57,211 nt of DNA from DAOVQB01 sp023128935. GTDB taxonomy: Bacteria > Eisenbacteria > RBG-16-71-46 > CAIMUX01 > WJJG01. This document shows, piece by piece, positions 1-7,579 of the stretch. The translations under genes were made by a program, and so were the position numbers. The stretch's first letter is position 1. Each line of letters starts with the position of its first letter. Location of the stretch: contig DAOVQB010000006.1 in NCBI GenBank assembly GCA_030628905.1, positions 1-57,211 of the forward strand. Direction: 5' to 3'. The notes below the pieces were generated by a model, which did no database searches, had not been told where the DNA came from, and saw only the letters and a program-made list of their open reading frames with translations.

Positions 1-73
1 CGGCGCCAGAGCCCGGCCCCCTGAACCCATTTGCCTTGCCCTGGACCCTCGGCAGCGGGCTCTACACGCCAGA

Positions 74-483
74 ATGAGAACTGCTGTGGCGGAGACCGTG
101 GGCGCGCACATCCGCCGCATCCGGCTCGAACGGGCTGCTCAGCGCCTCAAGTTCGGTGATGCGAGGATCACCGAGATTGCCTTCGAGGCAGGTTATGAGA
201 CCCGCTATGACGCCTGTCTGTCCGTTGGCGATAGCTTCGAGCCCGAAGGCGAGATCCGGGCGTGCAGACGATCGGCGGCGGCGAGTATGCCGTCACGACC
301 CACCACGGTCCGTATGACAAGCTGGCTGAGACCTACGCCAAGCTGTATGGCCAGTGGATCCCGCGCAACGGGCGTACGCCGCGTTCGGCGCCCTGTTTCG
401 AGATCTACTTGAACGACCCAGAGAGCACTGAGCCCGCAGAGCTGCTCACCGACATTCACGTCCCGCTCGAACCCGTGGAATGA
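74..483 (+). pseudogene. Broken AraC-type regulator with GyrI-like effector domain
   Basis: The first ~40 codons from position 74 read as the second half of an AraC helix-turn-helix unit (VGAHIRRIRLERAAQRL, then ITEIAFEAGYET). The text then jumps straight into a GyrI-like domain (RYDACLSV...FEPEGEI), so the second HTH helix region and the linker of about 50 residues are missing. Near position 260 the reading frame shifts by one base and the GyrI fold continues from the GTG at 262 (VQTIGGGEYAV, HHGPYDKLAETY, FEIYLNDP) to a stop at 481-483. Intact relatives are about 280-300 residues and bind small cationic molecules to control efflux or stress genes. N-terminal sequence before residue ~6 is not AraC-like. 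A deletion plus a frameshift indicates a dead gene; sequencing or binning error cannot be excluded for the frameshift alone. Confidence 0.7.
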
Positions 484-570
484 GCCCACGGATCCCCGAG
501 CCGGCTGAGGCGTGGCCAAGCTGCTCGAGAAGGGCAAGGACGAGGGGGTTAAGGATGTCGCTCAGCCTCC

Positions 571-777
571 TTCGCCGAGGGCAGCTGCGTGCAGATGCTG
601 CACGTGGGACCCTATGAGCGGCAGAAGGAAACGGTGACGCAGATGCAGGCCATGATGGAGGAGGCCGGACTCAAGCCGCGCGGTCCGCATCACGAGGTCT
701 ATCTTTCTGATCCGCGGCGCGTGGCCCCCGAGAAGCTGCGTACCATCCTGCGCCAGCCGGTGCGCAGGAAGCGTTGA
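571..777 (+). pseudogene. GyrI-like small-molecule-binding domain fragment
   Basis: The open frame contains FAEGSCVQMLHVGPYERQ, then MEEAGLKPRGPHHEVYLSDPRR and APEKLRTILRQPV, the C-terminal half of a stand-alone GyrI-like protein (COG4832 type, normally ~200 residues). The preceding part of that family is absent: a stop at 550-552 closes the frame and the upstream bases in another frame only give a lysine-rich scrap (KLLEKGKDEGV). It lies 90 bp after the AraC/GyrI remnant on the same strand, so both look like debris of one locus. Reading from the GTG at 589 would give a 62-residue peptide, too short for a folded GyrI domain. Confidence 0.6.
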
Positions 778-1123
778 TCCGGGGGCGACATCGTTTCCCT
801 CGCGGAACTCTTTGCTGGCGCGAGTGCTGCGCCGTATGTCTCGCACAGGCATGGCAAGATGGGATCGGCTCTTTCCGTAGCCAGCTTCCATGCCCCGAGC
901 AGCCACGCTGACGGGCGAGGAGCAAAAGGCTGCGAAGACCGTGTCCCTTCGGCACAGTTGCGTAGAGCACGGTCACCCGGGGGTCGCTCGGCAGAGGTAT
1001 GCGGGCTACGTCTTGACGACACTTGGCCATTCAGCCATATTGCTGCGAGTGGTCAAGTAGAGCAGAGGCAGAGCGGCTGCTTCGTGAGGTTCGGGCAGAA
1101 GAGATGGCGTGAGGGTATCAATC
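778..1123 (+). other. Gene-free stretch between pseudogenes and MNT protein
   Basis: No coding region, RNA gene or clear promoter is visible. Open frames on both strands here are rich in Arg, Ser and Cys and resemble no family I recognise, as expected from random high-GC DNA or decayed sequence. Confidence 0.4.
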
Positions 1124-1378
1124 ATGACTCGCCAAGAGATCGTCGAGATTCTTCGTCAGGCACGGCCTCAGCTCGCACGCGAGTTCGGAGTGCGGCGCCT
1201 CGCCCTCTTCGGCTCGTACGCCAGAGGCGATCAGCGAGAAGACAGCGACGTGGACATCCTTGTGGAAGTCGATCCCTCGATCGGGCTCCGCTTCGTTGAC
1301 CTTGCGGACCAGATCGAGATGCTGCTCGGTGTTCGCACCGACGTAGTCTCACGACGTGCGATCGCGCCGTCTCATTAA
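1124..1378 (+). CDS. MNT-type nucleotidyltransferase (MntA-like antitoxin), C-terminally short
   Basis: The product of ~84 residues has the minimal nucleotidyltransferase signature GSYARGDQ followed by SDVDILVE: the GS motif and the DxD metal-binding pair that bind ATP and Mg. Family members (MntA of the HepT-MntA system) AMPylate or otherwise modify a HEPN ribonuclease toxin and neutralise it. The ATG at 1124 is preferred over the upstream GTG at 1109 because GAGGG lies about 9 bases before it. The protein ends at SRRAIAPSH, about 10-12 residues before the usual end (a conserved basic stretch followed by a V-Y/V tail). No HEPN/HepT gene follows, although it normally overlaps or directly adjoins. 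It is therefore an orphan, possibly decaying. It follows regulator remnants, which supports a degraded accessory locus. Confidence 0.75.
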   Translation: MTRQEIVEILRQARPQLAREFGVRRLALFGSYARGDQREDSDVDILVEVDPSIGLRFVDLADQIEMLLGVRTDVVSRRAIAPSH

Positions 1379-1541
1379 GTAGTTCCGTTGCGGGCATGGG
1401 TTCCATCGGGTGCATCGCAGCAGCATGGGACGCGGATAAAGCGGGTCGCAGCACGGGATGCACGGAACTCGGCGACCAAGATTATGTATCGGTGAAGTGA
1501 AGGAATCTATCGCTGGGAGTTGGCCAGGTGGGTAGAGCGAG

Positions 1542-2543
1542 ATGACGAGAAAGATGTGGTTCATTCTAGTTATGGTGGCGGGGGTTGCAGGCGCAGGTTC
1601 CACAACGCCGAACGAAGGAAGTGAAGCCTTCGCCATCTACATCCTAGAAGAGGGGGCGCTTAATGGCTACCGCTGGGACGAGACGCCCGATACCGGCTGG
1701 ATTGTCCTGCCGCGCGAGCCGTGGCTCGACCTCGATGATATCGCCTCCTACGACTTCTCCACGCATTGCATCTATCTGGAGGGGACAACTTCATCACGCT
1801 ATTTCCCGGAGACTGGCACGCATTTTGCCGTCGTTGCCGACGGTGAGCTATGCTACGTTGGTTCCTTCTACCATATTTCATCGTCCTGTATGGGGCGGGA
1901 TCCGCGGATCGCAACTCCCATCTGGAGGGGAGAGCGATTGACACCTCTTTTCGATCCCGAGGACGTCATCCGAATGGGAGAATCGTATCCCATTGGAACA
2001 AGAGCCGGAACGACAGCCAAGGACGTGCGCGACGATGAGCGAGTACGGGCAGTGCTGGATCGAGCCGATAAACTCCGCGCCGGCCTGCGCGTCACCCTAG
2101 ACGATGTGACCGTGGTTGATCGTGCTGACACGACGACAGTTCGCTACACATTCACGGTGGAGAATCTCGATGCGGATGCTCTGTACGTGCTGGATCCCGA
2201 GCGGATAGGCACGGAGCTCTTCCATTACTATACCAACGGGGTCGTTCTTTGGAATCCTTCCGAGAGAACGGGTAGTTTCTGGTCGAGTTTGAAGAAAACG
2301 CCTCAACAACCTGCGCCAGGAACCCAGTGGAACCATGACTGGTTCACGCGACTTGGGAGCCGGGAATCGATGACGCGAACGGTCATCCTACGGGGCTATC
2401 CACGCCTCCCCGCTGCCAAGTACACCTGCTACTTGATCTACCCTGGCGCGCACGTCGCGAAAGAAGCGCGCCGTCTCCCGGACGGGAGGATCTGGTTCGG
2501 GCACGTCCGTTCCAGTAAGCTGACCGTTACGCTTGCCGAATGA
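1542..2543 (+). CDS. Exported protein of unknown function
   Basis: The 333-residue protein begins with a signal peptide: MTRK, then a hydrophobic run to about residue 18 (WFILVMVAGVAGAGS). I do not recognise the mature part. Residues ~175-330 contain alternating hydrophobic strands typical of an immunoglobulin-like beta sandwich (LRVTLDDVTVVDR, TTVRYTFTVENLD, then the C-terminal SSKLTVTLAE), as in secreted proteins that discuss added terms in a comparative, non-enzymatic fold. Residues ~30-150 hold four cysteines that could form disulfides. Upstream there is only a weak Shine-Dalgarno (GAGCGAG just before the ATG). It converges with the radical SAM gene, 103 bp away. Probably envelope-located; function unknown. 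Confidence 0.6.
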   Translation: MTRKMWFILVMVAGVAGAGSTTPNEGSEAFAIYILEEGALNGYRWDETPDTGWIVLPREPWLDLDDIASYDFSTHCIYLEGTTSSRYFPETGTHFAVVADGELCYVGSFYHISSSCMGRDPRIATPIWRGERLTPLFDPEDVIRMGESYPIGTRAGTTAKDVRDDERVRAVLDRADKLRAGLRVTLDDVTVVDRADTTTVRYTFTVENLDADALYVLDPERIGTELFHYYTNGVVLWNPSERTGSFWSSLKKTPQQPAPGTQWNHDWFTRLGSRESMTRTVILRGYPRLPAAKYTCYLIYPGAHVAKEARRLPDGRIWFGHVRSSKLTVTLAE

Positions 2544-2646
2544 AAAGGGCCGAGGTGGTGCCCCGATGCCGCGTGCGGGCCGCCTGAATAGACTGAATCG
2601 CTCAACCGCGTGCTCAAGGGGAGATGCCCGGTGAAAGAAGCGCAGG

Positions 2647-3837
2647 TTAGAGGGCAGGTCCATAAAGGCTGAACTGCTTTCCGCGCAGGGCTATGGTTCC
2701 CGGGTCGATCACCCGCTGGCCGGTCTTCGCCTTCTCGATGGCGGCGTCCAGTATCCTGAGGAGCATCTGCCGGTCGGCGGGCAGGAATCCATTGATTCCG
2801 CCATAGATGATTTCCCGATCGGCCCAGACCATATTGGAGAAGTGATCGCTCGCGATCTCGATCTCGCTGATTTCGCCACCCCTAATTTCGTCATTCCTGA
2901 TCTCGCCACCCCTGATTTCGCCATCCCCAATTTCGTCATTCCTGATCTCGTCATCCCTCATCTCGCCCTCTCGCAAGGCTGGCGGGCAATCCTCTCCATG
3001 ACATGCACCCGCGCGCCTTCGCGAGGATGCCTGGTGAGAGGAAGGGGCTAGGTCCCGTGATGTTTTCTGGTGGGACAGATGCTCGGTTAGCAAGCGGATC
3101 TCCCGAAGGCGAGTCAGGGGAGACGCCGGGCGAAACGTCCCGGCTTGCTGTTCGTCGCTCAGTGGGGTGCCCGGCAGGAGCACGAGGCTTCGCAGGCGCA
3201 GGAAGTGAGGCCATGTTTCACGCACCACTCGAGCCGATTCCGTTGCGTGGTCTTCCCAACAGTCCTCACCGCCGAGCCCAGAGAGCACATAGAGGCTCAG
3301 TTCGAAGCCCGCTTCAATTGCCCGCCGCCCTCCCTCGATGGCCTGCTCGGGACGGACGCCTTTTCGCACACGCAGCAGAATCGGTTCAGAGCCCGATTCG
3401 AGGCCGGCATGTATGCGCGTCAATCCTGCCTCACGGAGCGCGCGCAAGCGTCCGGGCTTCAGGCGGCGCAGGGTTGTAAGCCGCGCGTAGGAGGTAATCC
3501 GCTCGGCTTCAGGGAAAATGCGCCTTATGGATTCAACGACTGTTGGGAGCTTAGGGTGAGTTAGACTGTCTGAGTCGGCCAGGAAGATGGAGCGAGCCTT
3601 GGGATAGAAGGCCCTGAGACTCAGCAGATCACGCTCAATGTCATCCGGTTTGCGGATTTCGAAGCGCAAGCGCTTGTACATCCCACAAAAAGAGCACCGG
3701 TTCCACGCACACCCACGTGTGACGCGCACCAGCACGGAATGCGCCTCGCTCGGGGGGCGGTAGGGAGGTTGCTCGGGTTCGTGGCAGATCTCGACCTCCT
3801 CGATAAAGGGCCGTCCATCATAGAATTCACCGCACAA
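2647..3837 (-). CDS. Radical SAM protein with in-frame repeat insertion
   Basis: Residues 34-51 (VLVRVTRGCAWNRCSFC) form the iron-sulfur site with Cys43, Cys48 and Cys51, the CX4CX2C spacing used by the COG1032-like group that reads GC-x-WN-x-C-x-FC-x-MY. GLESGSEPILLRVRKG (about 145-160) is the usual SAM/substrate-barrel segment. The chemistry is 5'-deoxyadenosyl radical generation; the substrate is unknown. Between LTEHL (residue ~254) and EIEIASDHFSN (~326) lies an insertion of about 70 residues that the family lacks: a Ser/Arg-rich part and then a string of five-residue units ending in EI. The open frame begins after a TGA at 3841-3843 and the only usable start is TTG at 3835-3837; it overlaps the end of the upstream VCBS gene by 11 bp, suggesting translational coupling. 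Confidence 0.85.
   Translation of the reverse strand: MCGEFYDGRPFIEEVEICHEPEQPPYRPPSEAHSVLVRVTRGCAWNRCSFCGMYKRLRFEIRKPDDIERDLLSLRAFYPKARSIFLADSDSLTHPKLPTVVESIRRIFPEAERITSYARLTTLRRLKPGRLRALREAGLTRIHAGLESGSEPILLRVRKGVRPEQAIEGGRRAIEAGFELSLYVLSGLGGEDCWEDHATESARVVRETWPHFLRLRSLVLLPGTPLSDEQQAGTFRPASPLTRLREIRLLTEHLSHQKTSRDLAPSSHQASSRRRAGACHGEDCPPALREGEMRDDEIRNDEIGDGEIRGGEIRNDEIRGGEISEIEIASDHFSNMVWADREIIYGGINGFLPADRQMLLRILDAAIEKAKTGQRVIDPGTIALRGKQFSLYGPAL
2866..2970 (-). repeat. 15-bp tandem repeat, 7 copies, inside radical SAM gene
   Basis: Seven imperfect 15-bp units follow head to tail. On the plus strand they read like CCTGATTTCGCCACC, CCTAATTTCGTCATT and CCTGATCTCGCCACC. On the coding (minus) strand each unit encodes five residues such as RNDEI, RGGEI or GDGEI. 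Because the unit is a multiple of three the frame is kept. Confidence 0.95.
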
Positions 3838-5521
3838 GGATCACTCGCTCGCACGCAATCTCCCGCACACCGAGCTGGGCGCGGAGCCAGAAGACACCCG
3901 CTGGAACGCGCATACCGGACTGATCCCGTTGATCCCAGGTTCCGCTGGGCCGACTCTGTGTGGAGACCGGCGTCTCGGCCAGTGTCCGGATAGCTCGCCC
4001 ATCGGGGCCGATGACCTGAAGATGCAATAGACCGGCACCCGGCGGCGTCACGCTCCAAAAGAGCTCACCTCCGCCTAAGGCGAGCGGGTTAGGTGCGACT
4101 CGCAGCGTGCGGTTGCCCGGATTGAGATCAACTAGATCTTCAGGAACCCCCGCGCTCGGTGGCAGTCCTTCAAGGGCATAGACCCAACCTCCGGAACCAC
4201 CGAGCATCTGCGTGCCGCCGACCACATCCGGGATGCCGTTGCTGTTGAGGTCCGGCACCCCGCGCACGGTAAAGAGGCGATTGCCGGTTGTGAAATCCCA
4301 CAGGATCGTGCCATCGACGCCATCCATTAAGTAGACCCTGGTGTCAAAGGATCCGACTGCGACCTCGGGGATCCCGTCATAGTTCACATCCCCTGCGCCG
4401 TCGACTGCCCACGTGTCACCTCCGTTGAGGGTTCCAACCCACTGTTCCCAGATGATCGATCCGTCTTGGCCACTGACGACCGAGACTTTGTTCTGCCATA
4501 GCCCAGCCACGATGTCGTCGGTGCCATCGCTGTCTACATCGCCGACAATCGCCACGCGGTGGACAACCGTTGCCAACTGGACGCTTGTCCAGTGTATTGC
4601 GCCCGTGGCTCCGTCATGGCAGCGGACGTGTCCGTCCCAGCTGGCTGTGATGATCTCGGGCAGCTCATCGAGGTCGATCGAGTGGATCGGTTGCAGTGAC
4701 ATGATCGTGTTCGAGTAAGGGAGCTCCCAGTGCAGCTGCGGCTGCCCTGTGCCATTGCCGGGACCGCTGAGGCAGGAGAGCTTGGGGCCATTATCACCGC
4801 TACCGGCCGCAACGTCGGCGAAGCCATCACCATCGACATCTCCCACGCAGCGCACATCGAAGTAGGGATCTCCCCCGTGGTAGTACCAGAGAGCCGATCC
4901 ACTGGCGCCGTCCATCATGTAGACACCTTGGTTGTAGTTGCCGGTGCAGAAGGTGACCTCGGGGACGCCATCGCCATTGAGATCGTCCACGGCGTCGATG
5001 CTATAGACCCAGGCCGATTGCGGGGGGTTCGGTGGCGTGCCGATATAAGTGTCGAAGATCCACCAGATGTTATCGCCCTCGGTCCCATCCAGGACATAAG
5101 CGGATCGGCCGCCCCAAGCGGTGCCCAGAAGCACGTCTTGCACGCCGTCGCCTGTGATGTCGGGGGCGATGCGCAGGCAATTGTCGCCATAGCCCCCGCC
5201 GCTGCTCAGGCCACCTGGCGGGCGCGCGCCCCAGAGGACCTCGCCCATGCCGGAGCTGGCACCTCGGATGCAGATCAAGTGATCGGTCTGCGGGGCGCCG
5301 GCGTCGTAGCTCTCGAAGACGATATCGGGGCCGCCGTCGCCGTCGATATCTTCAATGGCTTCCAGACAAACTACATTCTCGATGCCCGGGGCCATCCAGA
5401 TGACCTGCGGGGATTCGGCCCAAGCCATATGTCCGAGGCCGGAAAGGATCAGGCCCAGCGTGCATGCCATGGTCATACTTGCTATTGCGTTGCCGATCCA
5501 TCCCGTGAGAAGCGCCTTCAT
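3827..5521 (-). CDS. Secreted VCBS/FG-GAP repeat protein with FlgD-like tail
   Basis: The 564-residue protein has a signal peptide ending near AWA-ES (residue ~36). The body is a beta-propeller of FG-GAP/VCBS units, each with a calcium-binding loop of the type DxDGDGxPD: DIDGDGGPDIVF, DITGDGVQDVLLG, DLNGDGVPEVTF, DVDGDGFADVAAG, DVDSDGTDDIVAG, DVNYDGIPEVAVG, DLNSNGIPDVVGG. Each pairs with a short segment naming a value carrier (LDGTEG, MDGASG, HDGATG). The last ~90 residues form a FlgD-Ig/type-A sorting-like domain: LRVAPNPLALGGGELFWSV, LQVIGPDGRAIRTL, WDQRDQSGMRVPAGVFWLRA and the basic end CERVILVR. Likely displayed at the cell surface. The start is supported by GGGAGG five bases upstream. 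It is the first gene of a two-gene unit with the radical SAM gene. Confidence 0.85.
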   Translation of the reverse strand: MKALLTGWIGNAIASMTMACTLGLILSGLGHMAWAESPQVIWMAPGIENVVCLEAIEDIDGDGGPDIVFESYDAGAPQTDHLICIRGASSGMGEVLWGARPPGGLSSGGGYGDNCLRIAPDITGDGVQDVLLGTAWGGRSAYVLDGTEGDNIWWIFDTYIGTPPNPPQSAWVYSIDAVDDLNGDGVPEVTFCTGNYNQGVYMMDGASGSALWYYHGGDPYFDVRCVGDVDGDGFADVAAGSGDNGPKLSCLSGPGNGTGQPQLHWELPYSNTIMSLQPIHSIDLDELPEIITASWDGHVRCHDGATGAIHWTSVQLATVVHRVAIVGDVDSDGTDDIVAGLWQNKVSVVSGQDGSIIWEQWVGTLNGGDTWAVDGAGDVNYDGIPEVAVGSFDTRVYLMDGVDGTILWDFTTGNRLFTVRGVPDLNSNGIPDVVGGTQMLGGSGGWVYALEGLPPSAGVPEDLVDLNPGNRTLRVAPNPLALGGGELFWSVTPPGAGLLHLQVIGPDGRAIRTLAETPVSTQSRPSGTWDQRDQSGMRVPAGVFWLRAQLGVREIACERVILVR

Positions 5522-5618
5522 GATTGCCTCCCGTTGCGTGGGCTAGCACCTGGGGCGATTTGCTTGGACTGCGTGTGCCAGCCCGTTCTTGGTGAGGGGA
5601 CCCGATACAGCAATTGTA

Positions 5619-6029
5619 TCAGATTCCCGGCCCTGAGGTCTCCACCCGGACGGTTGTGCTCAATCCGCCGCGGGTGTGGAACTCGGCCTCCACTTGCAGC
5701 CAGCGCGGGCGCATGAGAGCGATCAGGTCATCAGCGATCCGATTCGTTACCGCTTCGTGAAAGGCGCCCTTGTTGCGGTAAGACCACAGGTAATTGCGCA
5801 CCGACTTGAGTTCCACACAGACTTCATCGGGCACATAGGAGATCCGGATCGTGGCGAAGTCCGGCTGCCCCGTCATCGGACAGACGCAGGTGAATTCCGG
5901 GTAGGTGATCTCAATTTCATAGTCCCGTCCCTTCTTTGGATTGGGGAAGGTTTCCATTTTCCGCGAGGGTTGCGTGGAGATCCGCTTACGCACCTGCTTC
6001 ATGGTGGGCTCTACGGGCTTTTTCTTCAT
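5619..6029 (-). CDS. queF: NADPH-dependent 7-cyano-7-deazaguanine reductase QueF
   Basis: QueF reduces preQ0 to preQ1 with two NADPH in queuosine tRNA modification, in the cytoplasm. The 136-residue protein is the short, single-domain (unimodular) form. Cys50 in FTCVCPMTGQPDF is the nucleophile that forms the thioimide with preQ0, and Asp57 is the partner acid. The QueF motif is complete at 73-80 (ELKSVRNY), followed by the substrate-binding GAFHE (88-92). The ATG at 6029 is chosen over the one at 6059 because AGAGGAGG ends seven bases before it. It stands alone between a DUF6599 gene and the VCBS gene on the same strand. No other queuosine genes are in the window. Confidence 0.95.
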   Translation of the reverse strand: MKKKPVEPTMKQVRKRISTQPSRKMETFPNPKKGRDYEIEITYPEFTCVCPMTGQPDFATIRISYVPDEVCVELKSVRNYLWSYRNKGAFHEAVTNRIADDLIALMRPRWLQVEAEFHTRGGLSTTVRVETSGPGI

Positions 6030-6098
6030 GCATATGCCTCCTCTACTTGCTGGGATCATTCATCGCGCGCCTCATTTGGGGCGGGTGGATCGTCCAGA

Positions 6099-7370
6099 CT
6101 AGGGACTGACCAGGTCGGCCACCCATGCGCGGAAGTCCTCCTCCGGGAGTTTCGAGGAGATGAAGATCAAATCCGCTCCGCGTTGCAGTGCGGCTCCGTG
6201 GCTCTGTCCCGGTGCTGCTTCGGTCCAGATCCAACCCCTGTCTGCTTCCATGGCATCTACACGAGATCCCGTGGCAATCGCCGCACCGACTGACCGCATT
6301 AGGGGCACGGGGTCCTTGGGGCGAACCAGCAGGGCCAGGATCGTCTCGGGACGCAGGATTCCTTCAGCATCGGCTCGCGGATGATAGCCACAGACCACCC
6401 ATGTAGGGGCCGGTCCCGATTCCTTGGAAGTCCGTCCCGCAGGCGACGCTGGCTTCGTCTGCTCCGCCTGCTCCCGACGCAGGATCTCTGCCTTGGCCAG
6501 TGCAACCTGGACGGCTTCGGTGGCCCCGAAGAACACGCCCCCGACAGCGCTTCCCAGAGCGGCCCTCAGTCCCACCGGCCCCCGGGCCAGTTTCTCGGTG
6601 CCTGGGTGGCGGCCAGCCAGGGGCAGGCAGGTGAAGGGGGGTTTGGTCGTCAAGAGGTATATCGCCAGCGATGGATCCAGGCGGGCAGCGGCCAGATCGG
6701 CGAGTTCAGCCATCTCGGCCGGTGTTTCCTCGGTTGATTCGTACGCGGCGATCTCAATCAGGTAAGGGCCGTGAGCGATCAGGCCCTGGTACGTGGTCAA
6801 ACTGCTGTATAGAAACCTACCGATCAATGGCGCGACAGCAGGGCGTCTGACGCTGAAGATCCCGAAGGCGTTCAAGGAAGTGCTCATCCGGTAGACATCG
6901 AAAATGTAGGTGTGCCCATTCCAAATGAGTTCCTGAGAAGCGACTTCGATGAAGCCATACTCCAAGTATTGTGGCGCCCCTCCATTGATGTATTCAAAGA
7001 GGTGATCGCCCTTATAGATCGCGACTTCCCCCTCCCATTGGAGATCATCGCTCGCTCTCGGAATCACTTGCTCGGCCGGGATGGTTCGGCTTGTATGTGA
7101 GACGTTGCCAGCGGGGACAACCGTGCCTGTATGCAAAATGCTGCTGGCCGGAACATCCGCATCGGCGAGGACAACTCCGCCTTCCGGGGAAGTCTGGGCG
7201 TATGTGGGTATGGGGACTGCAAGCAGCACGCAGACTAGTGCTAGTCCCACGTACATCCTTGCCTGGGCCTGTCTAGCCAGGAGCAGCGCGATCCTGCGGT
7301 GCAGTCCTCCTAGCCCCGGCAGCAGCCGGGGTGCTTCTGCTGGCGCCCGTTGTCTGTGTATATCACTCAT
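6099..7370 (-). CDS. DUF6599 family exported protein
   Basis: After an unusually long Arg/Pro-rich N-terminus (~38 residues) comes one hydrophobic segment (MYVGLALVCVLLAVPIPTYAQ, ending ~residue 59), a signal peptide or membrane anchor. The mature part has the DUF6599 hallmark: YKGDHLFEYINGGAPQYLEYGF at about 118-140, then a beta-rich segment (YIFDVYRM, LNAFGIFSV, PYLIEIAAYES). A second half (~260-423) repeats a similar fold less clearly. Function is not established for this family. The start ATG lies in the last unit of a 15-bp tandem repeat that also supplies the GGGGAAG ribosome-binding sequence. Downstream neighbour QueF is 70 bp away on the same strand. Confidence 0.75.
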   Translation of the reverse strand: MSDIHRQRAPAEAPRLLPGLGGLHRRIALLLARQAQARMYVGLALVCVLLAVPIPTYAQTSPEGGVVLADADVPASSILHTGTVVPAGNVSHTSRTIPAEQVIPRASDDLQWEGEVAIYKGDHLFEYINGGAPQYLEYGFIEVASQELIWNGHTYIFDVYRMSTSLNAFGIFSVRRPAVAPLIGRFLYSSLTTYQGLIAHGPYLIEIAAYESTEETPAEMAELADLAAARLDPSLAIYLLTTKPPFTCLPLAGRHPGTEKLARGPVGLRAALGSAVGGVFFGATEAVQVALAKAEILRREQAEQTKPASPAGRTSKESGPAPTWVVCGYHPRADAEGILRPETILALLVRPKDPVPLMRSVGAAIATGSRVDAMEADRGWIWTEAAPGQSHGAALQRGADLIFISSKLPEEDFRAWVADLVSP

Positions 7371-7444
7371 CTTGGTTTTCTTCCCCTTGGTTCTCTTCGT
7401 CTTGGTTTTCTTCCTCTCGGTTTTCTTCCTCTCGGTTTCCTTTT
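7370..7444 (-). repeat. 15-bp tandem repeat carrying RBS at a start codon
   Basis: Five 15-bp units, on the minus strand of the form AAAACCGAGAGGAAG with variants, lead directly into the DUF6599 ATG (7368-7370). The last-but-one unit contains AGGGGAAG at the right distance for a Shine-Dalgarno site, and earlier units contain GAGAGGAAG, so several ribosome-binding-like sites stand in a row. Confidence 0.9.
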
Positions 7445-7579
7445 TCCCGCCGGGCTGAAGTTCACGTGCGCATCCTATGCGCCCTCGTGACGATGTCCGG
7501 TGAGGAGTTCAAGCTGGAGCTTTCGCCTGCTCTCCCCGCCGGCTTCGCTACATTGACAGATCAAGCTTCAAGCCGCCAC

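Noticed and set aside
4730..5716. Antisense open frame of 328 codons over the VCBS gene
   Set aside because: Rich in Ile/Val/Gly from the complement of repeated Asp/Gly loops; no motif and no ribosome site.
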